A stretch of DNA of 64,000 nt from Flammulina velutipes (lineage: Eukaryota; Basidiomycota; Agaricomycetes; Agaricales; Physalacriaceae): positions 2,976,001 to 3,040,000 of the forward strand of contig CM022371.1 of assembly GCA_011800155.1 (NCBI GenBank), written 5' to 3'. Shown piece by piece: positions 11,178 through 21,300 of the stretch (position 1 is the stretch's first letter; each line of letters begins with the position of its first letter). The translations under genes and the position numbers were made by a program. The notes beneath the pieces are model-generated. The model saw only the letters and a list, made by a program, of their open reading frames with translations, did no database searches and had not been told where the DNA came from.

Positions 11178-11689
11178 CTTAGGGAAGATCAAAGCGGGGG
11201 ATGGAAAGGAAGCTGGGAGACGAGATTCTCTAGGCCTGAGAAGGGCGACATATATAGCCAGTCGAGTAGTTCAATGAGGAACAAGAGACAGGGATCAGGG
11301 ACACCATAATGAATCGTTGCTCCAAATCAAGAACAACTGGAAGAACTTCCGAATGGCCGTACGACTGCCGTACGGCGTATGCTTGCTGTTTATAATGAAT
11401 GACCACTCGAGGAAGTTTGCATTCAGGCAACGATCATCGGCGATAACGCGGCGCTCTGGCAATAGCCTCCGCCCTCGTGCCTCTATTGCCTTTAAGGGAA
11501 GAAGAGCAGGAGAGACCAAGCCTGGAACAAGCGCTCACCTTCGCTCGACAGTATGATTATCGACTCAGCTGTTGGGTTCCTGTTCCTTCAAATCATCGTA
11601 AGGAAACACTCATTCGGGCATGTTCGCGAGATGGTACCTGTATGCACTGTATGCTAGAAAGATAGTTCAAGGAATAGTAATGAATGTAA
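11178..11689 (-). promoter_or_regulatory. Promoter of the CrtC-like gene, with TATA box and GCCGTACG repeats
   Basis: Minus-strand TATATA at 11251-11256 stands about 75 bp upstream of the ATG at 11177. GCCGTACG occurs twice, at 11356-11363 and 11367-11374; the second copy lies in the 10-bp palindrome GCCGTACGGC. This could be a regulator-binding site. The rest of the region shows nothing. Confidence 0.45.
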
Positions 11690-14284
11690 TCACTTTCTCA
11701 TCCTCCTCTGCTTGGATTCCGCATCCACCAGAACAGACTTGGGCCCCTTCCTCGCCATAGCCCATAAGAAGACCAAAATGACGATCCCAAACTGTAGCCA
11801 CATCCAAACCTCAACCATAACCTTCGCAATGCCCTTCTGTTTCTCAGCGGCTACCTGCTTCTGATCCACAAACACTTCCACTGCATTGGCTGCAGTCGGA
11901 CGTGATTCCTCCTTTGAATTTCTGATGCCTGTAGATGACTCGCTGTGACTTGACGAACGACGGTGACCTTGGAACTTCTCCACCACGTTGTCAAACGCAT
12001 CTGACAATCGTCGGGGTAGAACGGGTTGCCCCAGAACAACCAAGAGAGACTTTGAGCTCTTAGCACGAGGCGTACGATTCCCTTCATTGGATGCCAAGTC
12101 CTCGTAAGTTTCGACCTCAGACTCAGCTTCTACATCCAGCTCGCTAGCCTTTTGCCTGATCGATGGTGCCAATACCGATTCTGTAAATCGTCCCTTCACC
12201 CACCGCTGAGTCCGCGACCTCACAGTCTGTGACATACGACGCGAGCGTTCGTAGTTGAAGCCATGCGATGGTGACATTGCGGGAGATCCTCGGGAAGGGG
12301 AGATGGCGTCGATAGTACTGGCAGGGGTAGGGGGCTCGACAGTGAGCTGAAGTCCAGCGCTTTTCGTAGGCGTCGAAAATCCATGCTCGCGATGGTATGA
12401 TTCCATCTCAGCAGCGAAGAGTGAGCGGAATGAGAAAGAAGATTGATCGGGTGTAGGTGAGGGGGGTGCAGAGTTGTTCTCAAACCCACTGTACAAACTG
12501 GTATTGCGCAGATGGTGAGGCGGTCCGCTTAAGCTCCAGTTATCTCCCAGTTCGCTCTGTAGCGATCCAGTGTAAAAGGGTGAAGGTGAAAGCTCCTGCG
12601 ACGGACTGGAACATGCCGAGGATGATAGATGGAGTGATGACAATGCAGGAGAGTGCAGATCTATGCTTGGTACAGACGAAGATGGATGGCGGGTAGGCAT
12701 CTCAAATGGAATCGATAGACCCTTTCCCTTCTTCGGCGGTTGTGAGGAGGGAAAATCGAAGAGGTTTAGGACCGATTTACGTGGCTTGTGATGCCCTCCC
12801 CTGTTGAGGAGGGTGTCGTCTAGGACTGGAGCTTTGGATCCACCTTCGAGTGTCTTTCTGAAGCTACGAAAACGAATGGTGGTATCACTGGATGGGCCCT
12901 GCTTGGCGGAGACAGTAGAATCATCATCTCTTACCAACTCGTTGTCAGGATCGTTGAGGGACTCGTATAGTTTCGTCATGCTCTCGGTCTCTTTCTGCAT
13001 GACGCGTACTTTGTTCGCCGTCTCGGTTTGCTGCTCCAGAATCCGCGTGTTTGTTTCCTCTAGCTCCTGGATCTTGATCAGCAGACGCGAAACAAGAGCA
13101 AGCTCAGATGCTGGGAGATTCATCGGGATATTATTCCCTGCTGCAAAGATGTCCTCCTCTTCCTCCTCCTCCTCGGCAAGATTTGCTAGTGGGATAGAGC
13201 TGTCCAAAGGAGATTGGACAGATATCTTATCCTGAGAATAGTGGAAGCTGTCCCTATCCAGCGTTGACAATGTCATTCGCTTCTTGGGTGAGCGCGACAG
13301 TGGACCTCCGGGTGCAAAATCCTTGACGACGATTTCCTCTTCTTCGTCCTCCGCCATAGTCGAATCCGACGCACAGGACTCCTTTGCCCGTGTCTCTCGT
13401 TCAACCTGACGCTTCCACGCAACTTCCAAAGGTTTCATCCTCTTCACTTGCTCCTCGTTCTCCTGGCTCTTGAGCTGGGTATGCTCGAGATCCTCTCTCA
13501 ATGTCGCGATCTCCTTCTGAAGCTGATTGAGCATACGTCTGCCTGCGAGATCCGTTGAAGCAGCTTCCGCTTCAAGCTTCTCTAGCTTATCGAGTAGCTC
13601 GGCATTCTGTTCGGAGAGGGCATTGAGATCGTCGGGACGAATTGATATCCTTCGCACGTGGGTAGAGGTCGCGGCGGACGAAGATCTCGACATTGGGAGC
13701 CCGTCGCCGTAGACATGAGGAGAATGAACTGTAGATAGAGGGGTGTTCGCAGGAGATATAGAGGGAGATGTCGCAAATGAGGGAAGACGAGAGAAAAGAC
13801 CCGAATGCCTCGACTGTAAGAGGACATTATCGTCGTAGAGACTCTTCACGACAGCAGAAGCCTGATCGAGCTCTAATACATTATTCAGACAACTAGAACC
13901 GGAAAGGGATATTATTAACTCACCACTTTCGCGCTGCTTGATTACACCGTCAGCTTTGAGTAGAAGTCCGGACAGTTCCTCTCGGGACCTCTCGTTTAGC
14001 CAGTCCACGTTATCCGTGTCTGGAGATGCTGGTATATGCGGGCTAGGAGAAGACACTAGTCGTTCAAGTCGTCTGTATGTCGCAGAGACAGGGGAGCCTA
14101 GCAGGGTGTCCACGGTCGGTTGGTGAGACCCGCTGTGAGAAGGGAAGACAAAGGCGGATGCGTAAGGAGGTGGCGGTGATGCATTTGCCTTGGTAGACCT
14201 GCGCAGTTGGGCGGGTGGGCGAGGTCGAGACACCGGTGTCTCAGTGGATAACATTGTTCTGTTTGAGACGGCGTTTGCGTTCAT
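11690..14284 (-). CDS. Coiled-coil protein with C-terminal membrane anchor, function unknown
   Basis: Two exons (13924-14284 and 11690-13872) with a 51-nt in-frame intron give 847 residues. The N-terminal third is Ser/Pro-rich. A coiled-coil region begins near residue 205 (LSEQNAELLDKLEKLEAEA, then LQKEIATLREDLEHTQLK) and resumes near residue 365 (VSRLLIKIQELEETNTRILE). A long Ser/Pro-rich stretch follows. Near the end a single hydrophobic helix (WMWLQFGIVILVFLWAMA) is followed by a short basic tail (KQRRMRK), so the protein is probably tail-anchored with most of it in the cytosol or nucleus. I do not recognise a named family. A tether, a nuclear-envelope protein or an organelle-organising protein would fit the layout, but nothing here decides between them. 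The intron lacks an in-frame stop, so simple reading would add 17 false residues. Confidence 0.8.
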   Translation of the reverse strand: MNANAVSNRTMLSTETPVSRPRPPAQLRRSTKANASPPPPYASAFVFPSHSGSHQPTVDTLLGSPVSATYRRLERLVSSPSPHIPASPDTDNVDWLNERSREELSGLLLKADGVIKQRESGELIISLSGSSCLNNVLELDQASAVVKSLYDDNVLLQSRHSGLFSRLPSFATSPSISPANTPLSTVHSPHVYGDGLPMSRSSSAATSTHVRRISIRPDDLNALSEQNAELLDKLEKLEAEAASTDLAGRRMLNQLQKEIATLREDLEHTQLKSQENEEQVKRMKPLEVAWKRQVERETRAKESCASDSTMAEDEEEEIVVKDFAPGGPLSRSPKKRMTLSTLDRDSFHYSQDKISVQSPLDSSIPLANLAEEEEEEEDIFAAGNNIPMNLPASELALVSRLLIKIQELEETNTRILEQQTETANKVRVMQKETESMTKLYESLNDPDNELVRDDDSTVSAKQGPSSDTTIRFRSFRKTLEGGSKAPVLDDTLLNRGGHHKPRKSVLNLFDFPSSQPPKKGKGLSIPFEMPTRHPSSSVPSIDLHSPALSSLHLSSSACSSPSQELSPSPFYTGSLQSELGDNWSLSGPPHHLRNTSLYSGFENNSAPPSPTPDQSSFSFRSLFAAEMESYHREHGFSTPTKSAGLQLTVEPPTPASTIDAISPSRGSPAMSPSHGFNYERSRRMSQTVRSRTQRWVKGRFTESVLAPSIRQKASELDVEAESEVETYEDLASNEGNRTPRAKSSKSLLVVLGQPVLPRRLSDAFDNVVEKFQGHRRSSSHSESSTGIRNSKEESRPTAANAVEVFVDQKQVAAEKQKGIAKVMVEVWMWLQFGIVILVFLWAMARKGPKSVLVDAESKQRRMRK

Positions 14285-14860
14285 TCCACTAAGTTCTGCA
14301 GCGACGTACCGAAGGATTGTGGTATGCTAAGTGGAGGCAGAAAATGGAGATAACGATGGGATAGATGTTATCAAAGGCGGCGAGCTGTCCATCGTGGTAA
14401 ATATTTTGCATTGCGGTTCGATGCTGGCGCTGGTGCACTTACCAGTTGAATATAAATCGCCGAGTCTAAAAGCAAAGGCAGTAATTCTAGCTTAACACTG
14501 TGGTTGCTAGAATACGAGGCAGCCAATAGGCTGGACGGGTAGCGGTGTGACAGAGATAGAATAAACTGTTGGTAGGTCGCACACGTTTATTTGGCATGTG
14601 AAATTTTGATCCGCTGCTGGCTTTTGGCTGGCTTCGTTTTTACCTTCAGCTCGTTAGGGCGCCTACGCCCTCCATTGTTGCTAGATTGGACTACTCACCG
14701 TTGTTCCCGTGCCTACATGACAAGGAAATTATCCTCGTTCTGACTTTATTTTAATTGTGGTTCTGATCCCGAAGCTAAACCGTAAGCCCTTTGTCCGGAA
14801 ACCATCATGTCGACTGCGGCGCATTTTCCTCCCCTCTTCTCTGGCGACGACAACTAAAAG
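14285..14860. other. Intergenic region
   Basis: Upstream region of the coiled-coil gene. A 132-codon reading frame on the minus strand (14729-15127) runs through the right part and beyond. It has no recognisable domain and overlaps the plus-strand remnants described next, so I do not call it. Confidence 0.35.
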
Positions 14861-16181
14861 GTGGCTAAGGAGTTTGCTTTCGTCACTAGTGCTCTCAGGA
14901 AGTGCCAACACGGAGCGACCAAGTCGCCACCAAACAACAGCAACCGTCTTCGTATCTTTCAACACGTATCGACGCTTGTAACCACTGGCGAATTCGGGGG
15001 AGAGGGAAACATCTCTGGTGTCATTGTGAACGCTGTTACTGGTCGTATCGAGATCGACAAGATCGTATTCGTTGTGTTCACTCACAACTGAATGCTCTCC
15101 TGGAAACAGCAAGCAGCGGTGGCTCATACTCGAAAATTACAGCATCACAGGGTGGAAAGGAGCTTCTGCATGAATGGCAAGACATGAAGTACATTTAGCA
15201 TTTCTTTCGTTAGCTGTTCTAACAATAGTGGCCGATTATAGGGACGCATCCTCTTCCGACGAACATCTGCAAGATGTTGTTGATATTCTCGAGTATCTAC
15301 TTGGAGATGAACATAATGAATACGACGCGGAACGCACCTTGCTTTTCCATGCATCATCGTGCATTCCCCGAGCTTTCCGCTCGTGTGAGGAAGGCCATCC
15401 ATCTTTGGGATGAAGCTGCGTTTCACATCGTTGCAAAGTCCTACGAGGAGAAGGCAAAGTCTGAGTCTTCAGTCGATGTGACTACCGCATCCTTCATATC
15501 ACATGATGAGGAGATGCAGAGCGAACTGACGAGGCATGGACTTCATGAATCGACATACTACACCTCGGCAGACCATTTCTGATCTCTATTTGCAGACGTC
15601 AGGTGAAGTGACCATTGCTGTCAGCAAGAAGTGCTGCGTGTCATGATCAATGCTCGCAGAGATACTGACATACAGGGATAACGGTGTCAAATTTGTGCTG
15701 CCTGGAACACATGCGACGTTCTACCTTTTGAGTCCCCCAATCGGAGTGCCCTTGGATATTCTCCGAGAGCTGCGGGACAGAATATGTAATGCCTTCCACG
15801 ACCAGGCTTGCACCTACACTGTGCCCTTAACTCCCGCCTCCCCTGTCACGTCGGAATATTATCGATACACCAAGAGGAAGTGTACGTGTGAGTCATCACA
15901 CACCGTGGACAAGGTAGTTTCCGCTTAGGAGAAACTCGTTATATGCACATTTTGGAGAAATGTATCTAGAAATCACCTCCGGGACGGTACTATATGGGGA
16001 AACTATTACCAAATGGAGTAGGTGCCGGAGGTGTTATCTAGATGCATATCTACGAAACTTGCATATCTTTGCTGGCCAAAAGAGTTTCGCCTAAGGAGAA
16101 ACTGCCTTGTCCACGGTGTGTCATGTATGGTCTCGTGCTGACTTCATTTCAGTGCCTCCTCTGAGCACTACGGCTCCGTGA
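14861..16181 (+). pseudogene. Decayed gene of unknown family, split by frame changes and a MITE
   Basis: A series of coding-like segments runs along the plus strand. They are: RLRIFQHVSTLVTTGEFGGE with SGVIVNAVTG (14861-15064); SSGGSYSKITASQGGKEL (15108-15189); LQDVVDILEYLL (from 15229); VRKAIHLWDEAAFHIVAKSY (about 15360-15540); TPRQTISDLYLQTS (about 15556-15602), joining by a good GT-AG intron to EILTYRDNGVKFVLPGTHAT (from 15656). Some joins have plausible splice sites. Around 15330-15360 and 15530-15560 the frame changes with no splice signal, which suggests frameshifts. The last piece ends at GTGAGT (15889), and an acceptor TTTCAG at 16152 would add LPPLSTTAP and a stop at 16181. The MITE 15898-16121 would then lie inside that last intron. 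I do not recognise the family. Confidence 0.4.
15898..16121. mobile_element. Fold-back MITE with long terminal inverted repeats
   Basis: The left end ACACACCGTGGACAAGG is mirrored at the right end CCTTGTCCACGGTGTGT, and similarity between the arms continues inward. TAGTTTCCGCTTAGGAGAAA pairs with the complement of TTTCGCCTAAGGAGAAACTG. Further in, ATATGCA, ATCTAGA and CACCTCCGG blocks also pair. The whole 224 bp is thus an imperfect hairpin with no coding capacity, as in non-autonomous DNA transposons. CAT flanks both sides (one base from the left end), which may be a 3-bp target duplication. No autonomous partner is in the window and the superfamily is unclear. Confidence 0.8.
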
Positions 16182-16547
16182 AATGTTTTGACTGTTTGTA
16201 GCCACCAGCTCTTAAACATATTGACAATGCCCTCATGGTAGGTTATGGCTCTATTTATTGGCTGAGGGCTTTGTTGACCGTACACTCACTGGAACTCGTG
16301 AAGGTGTTCAAATGAATCGTGTTCCATCTCATCTCTTTCCAAACATAAAATTTCGACCAGTGCGTGTCAAAAGATAATAATCATCTTGATTCAGATATCT
16401 TTCCTACTCTGTACCAGCTACCCACAATGCACGGATGGCATTGTCTGGCTTTTTTTTTACAATGACATTGATAAGTCATGTGAAAAATGCGTGACCGTGA
16501 CAGACCTTAAATAAGAGGATACCTGCCCTGATTGTTGACCATCCGCT
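16182..16547. other. Intergenic region
   Basis: Upstream flank of the Sld3-like gene; nothing else recognised. Confidence 0.4.
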
Positions 16548-18172
16548 GTGATGAGCAGTCAGCCTACACCGACGTCTAGCTACCGCCTAGCGCCCTGTTG
16601 CGTAGCCTGGACGGAGTCTCAAGAAAAAGCGCTCGTCAAGGACTATCCCTTTGTGGATATCGACAAAGAAACGTCTGAAGAACACGTTGCTCGGATTTAT
16701 CTTCAGCATCTGTGGCTTCCAGAGGTGAATACCGTTGTCGCGACGTCCTTCGACCAGAATCTAACATTAGAAGTCAATCATGCCTCTATCCTCACTGATT
16801 CCCAGCCTGTTACGCGTTAATGTCGCGTCATCTTCGACTGGACCACATCCACTACTCTCGCATCTGGAACGAATTTTACTCTCGGGCCGTGTCGCATCGG
16901 ACAAATACCGAGAACAATTACCTCAAGTGATCTCAGATGGAGGGGGAGCAGGAGAATTAGAGGAAATGGTCATGTGGTATGCCCTCAGCTACGAGAAGAA
17001 CGACCAGCTGGAGAGTCAATCCAAGCCTGGGTCGCCTGAGCGTATGGAAGAACTCGCGGCAGACCAGAAATGGCTTTCAACGTGGTTTGAGCGAATGGAA
17101 AGACGAGAGTGCGTGTTTTCTCGACTTCCTTCCAGTGATGTTAATTCTCCTCCAGGATTGCAATTCAACTTCTGCTGCACATGCTCGTCCTTACCCTTCC
17201 TGGTACTCCATCTGCGTCTTCTTCTCCGAAGAAACGCAAACGAGGATCGCATGACGATACACCAAAGCACGATTCTCTGTCTAAAGACATGGTAGAGGCC
17301 CGGATTCAGGTTTACATGGACAAACTCTCGACTTGGCAGCTTGTCAATAGCCTAGAGACGCAAGCGATGCCTTCATCCACTGAAACTAAAGACAACGGAC
17401 ACGACTGGTCCCAAAGCATCTACCTCAGTGTCATAGAACCTCGGTATGTGACTAAATATTTCTTCTACACAATATCTGATTTCCCTCGAGATTCAAGCAC
17501 TCGCTTCCCGAACTTTGCGACGAGATGCATATGAAGCTGTTCCCGTACTCTCATTCCATGTTTTCTGATGACGATGAAGGCATATCCTCCCCTCCCTCTC
17601 GTTCCTCGTCGCCGCAGTTGGAGTCCCAGTCCCAGCAGCCCTCAAGAAAGCGGGCAAAGACCACAGATACATCTCGACAACCCTCGCCCGCTCTATCCGC
17701 CGCTTCGACCAAGGCAACCCGTTCTCTCGTCCGCTCCCGCTCTCTATCAGTCACTCTCGCACAGGAACGCCAGCAAAGCCTAGGTGCTATAACCAAGAAG
17801 CGCGTTCTAAATCGCGAGGTCAGCATGTCCCGCGTGTTTCGCAGCAAGCCGAAACCCCAGCAAGAAGCAAAGCCGGTGATAAAGGATCCTGTGAAGCGTC
17901 CGCCGCCTCCAAAGAAAGATAAAGAGGAGGAAAAGCTGTTGGTGGAGGCTACGCCTGTGAAATCGCGCCCGTCTGGATTGAGGAGACAATCGACGACGCC
18001 AGCGTTCTTCCTCAAACCACCTCAATTAAACGAAGAGCCTCTTGATGAGGAGGAAGAGGAATGGCGGCTTCCTAGCAGCTCTCCAGATATCTTACTTCTG
18101 AAAACCAGCTCGGGAGAGGACGAAGAGTTTGACTATGCACCGCCTACACCCACTAAACGACGAAAAAAATGA
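16548..18172 (+). CDS. Sld3-like DNA replication initiation protein
   Basis: Four exons (16548-16724, 16771-17108, 17156-17443, 17491-18172) close in phase to 494 residues. The N-terminal half has a helical region (HPLLSHLERILLSG; EEMVMWYALSYEK). At a splice join it reads WFERMERRE then IAIQLLLHMLVLTLPG, which matches the charged-then-leucine-rich helix I know from the Sld3 central domain. A later join gives VIEPRFKHSLPELCDEMHMK, again Sld3-like. The C-terminal half is disordered and basic, with many SP and TP sites (possible CDK sites), LNREVSMSRVF near residue 372, and a lysine-rich end TPTKRRKK. Sld3 loads Cdc45 on MCM after CDK phosphorylation. The start at 16548 (MMSS) is the first ATG in frame. 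The assignment rests on weak motifs, and another chromatin protein is possible. Confidence 0.6.
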
Positions 18173-18377
18173 TGCATGATCTTCTTTACTTCACTCTCTA
18201 CGTATATGCATGTTGTACTTTCAGCAGTCTCGTTGTTTTACGCGAATGTGTGACGTTGTAAAACTGAGATTGTCTACAAGTTGCCTAACGATACAAAGTC
18301 TGTTCTATGCATACAAATTCAGTTTTATGCTTCATTACATGTTTGTCCTTTTTCATAAATACTTTTGAATCGCGCGA

Positions 18378-21300
18378 CTATGCGAGCACACTCATAAGAA
18401 GAGCCATGCGGATCTGAAATCTGGTCAATTACAGGGAAACAGCGAGAAGGAAAAAAGCGTACAAAGAGGCCATAGCGCATTTGACGGAAGTACACAGCGC
18501 GACGAGAGTCAAAATCTACCTCGGGATCAATTTCTACGGGGGCTGGTTAGTAAAATCACGGAAACAGGAAACACAAGCATACCATTGACTCTGGGAAGAG
18601 GATGCATGACAATCATCTCTTCCTTCGCCCTCGCCAGAACCGAGTGATCAACACGGTAGGCATGCTTGACTTGGTTCCACTCCGCTTCGTTATCGAACCT
18701 CTCTTTCTGGATCCTCGTGACATACAGCACGTCGGTGTCAGACAAGACCTCCTCCAGGCTTTCACAGATGGTAACATGAGCACCAGCCTTGCGAGCGGCA
18801 GCAACCACGCTAGCAGGCATGGCGAGGGACGCCGGGGAGACGAAGTTGAGGCGCACAGAATAAAGGCAGAGTAGTGTGACCAGACTATGTACTGTGCGGC
18901 CGTTCTTGAGGTCTCCAAGCAGAGTAATGCTACGGCCATTGACCGTGCCTAATTCGGAACGAATCGTATACACGTCCAGCAATGCCTGCGTGGATTATCA
19001 GACGAATGAACCAAAGTAAACAAAGAAGCATACCTGAGTAGGATGTTCGCCTATGCCATCCCCAGCGTTAATTACGGGTACGGGGGAGTATTTTGCAGCT
19101 AACTGTGCGCTACCAACGTCGGGGTGACGAATGACGATAGCATCGCCGTAACACGCAAGAGTCCTGATAGTGTCGGGGAGTGACTCTCCTTTCTGAACCG
19201 AAGAGGTTTCAGCTGTGATCTGAACGACTTGTCCACCACATCGTTTCATAGCAGCGTCGAATGAAGAGCTCGTCCGAGTCGAAGGTTCGTAGAAAGCGGT
19301 ACAAAGCACCTTTCCCTTGAGGATATCGAGCGACCCGTAACGTTCGACCTGCAGGCGCATTTCATGGGCCAGGGAGAATAGGTCGTGCATATCTCTGTGA
19401 GTGAACTGCTTTACTGATAGGATATGACGGCGATGGAATGCAGGATGAGGGAAGAGATGGGAGAAGATATTGAGGGCCGGCGGGCCTTGTATGAGCGATT
19501 GTTGTGGTGGGACATGCGGAGCGTGCGCTGGAGGTCCCAACGCTAAGGAGACAGTACCAGCAAGGGACATCCCTTCGGTTCCGATAAGATGAGGAGATGA
19601 AGACGCCAACGACGCGGAAGGAGCATGGCTGACAGTGGCACCAGATATTTCCCGTCCGCTGGGAAGCGATGTTGAAGCACCGTCAAGGAACGAAGTCTGA
19701 CCGTGAACTACAACTCGATGAACAGCACCAGTGACGGAAACCTTTTGAAGAGGCGACCAAACTCTGGCTTTCTGCACAAAAGTGGATGTACGGCCAATGA
19801 CTACCTCGACTTCGGTCAAAACCTGGTCAGGAAGACCAAAAATGAGGATAGGATTATCATGTAGACGGACAACGATGTCCTCCAGAGTCAATCGGCGTTC
19901 AGAAACGGCGGTTAGGAGCAAGGGCAACGCCTCTTCCAACCCCGACTTGGCCGACGCAGAGTGGCCCAATTCGACCGCCAGTCGATAAGGCGTGGCTCCC
20001 ACGGAAAAGACGTCAACATGCTCGATGTGTGACCAAATAGACTTTTGGTCATCCGCAGTGGGAAGACAAGTGGCGGTCGGGTATTGCGACGTGTTGAAGA
20101 AGAGCGAGTAGATGGAGACGTCGCAGGTTACTTTAAGATGCTTTGCTTTGCTCAGCGAAATCAGTAGTAAATCGTCGCTGGTCGTGACATCGGTTACGTG
20201 CACGCTTCTGTTATGCAAGCTAGCGAGAAGGAGGATAGAGGCCAAATCAGAACCTTTGGCGTTCGTGATGATGGGCTTTTCGGATGGCCAAGAGGTGAAG
20301 TGGGAAGCCACCGTAGACAGAGAAAATGATATGTTGTCGACCTGGAATGGGATGAAGAGAGCTTTGGCCTCCGATTGAAGTTCTTCGGTGATGGAGCCGA
20401 TGTTCTGCTTTGTGGCACATACGTTGAGGGCAAAGTTGCAATGCGCAACACCTTTGATATTGGCCCTCACGAGATCCATAGACGCAGCGTCGGTGATCTT
20501 GCTATCGACGCCAATAGGAATGACGATTGCTGTCGTGAAGCCAGCCGCCACCGAAGCTTCAGTCGCCTCCACAAGATCTTGACTGTCTAAAATCGCCAGA
20601 TCGGGGACGAACGCGGACACGTTGACTAGACCAGGGAAGACGTGAGTTTGATGTGAGCTTTTGGAGTCGATGGTAGAGACATCCAACGGGAGCTTGCGAA
20701 CGAGAGCTTCCGCTAGCATTTTGGCGTTTTTCACGTTGGTAATGAGAGGAACAGCGAAATCGACTGCCATGCGTCGACTGTGGTATCCTTTGCTGGCATA
20801 GCTGGCGGGGCGGCGGTAGTGGTTCTTGGAGGGAAGGTTGATGTACATGTCAATGAGATTGTTCGCCAGATGTTGCGTCAGAGAGTACTCAGACTTCTGC
20901 TTGTCTTTGTTGTCCTCTCCAAGAGCTTCGAGGTACTGTGACAATCATGTTAGCTTTCGAAATAGACCCGATGACAATACATACCTGACAAGGGACATTA
21001 TGCTCAGTCAAGAAGTCGGCGGTTCCAGACGTGGCGAAGATGTTGTATCCAGCTGCACTGAGCTTCTGTACAGAAGGAAGGAGTTCCAGTTTCTCCCTAT
21101 AACTTCCAATTGAGAACAGTATGTTCTTTTTGGGCGGTACGATGCCGGTTGAGATGAGCGCCTTGAGGTACGCCTCATACTTGTCCCGACCGAAGCAAGC
21201 GACTTCTCCAGTAGACGCCATCTCCACACCGAGCACTGGGTCGGCACCTGAAAGTCGACTGAAACTGAACTGTGGCACCTTGACTCCGACATAGTCAACA

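Noticed and set aside
14729..15127. 132-codon minus-strand reading frame
   Set aside because: No recognisable domain, and it overlaps the plus-strand coding-like segments, which have better protein-like text and splice signals.
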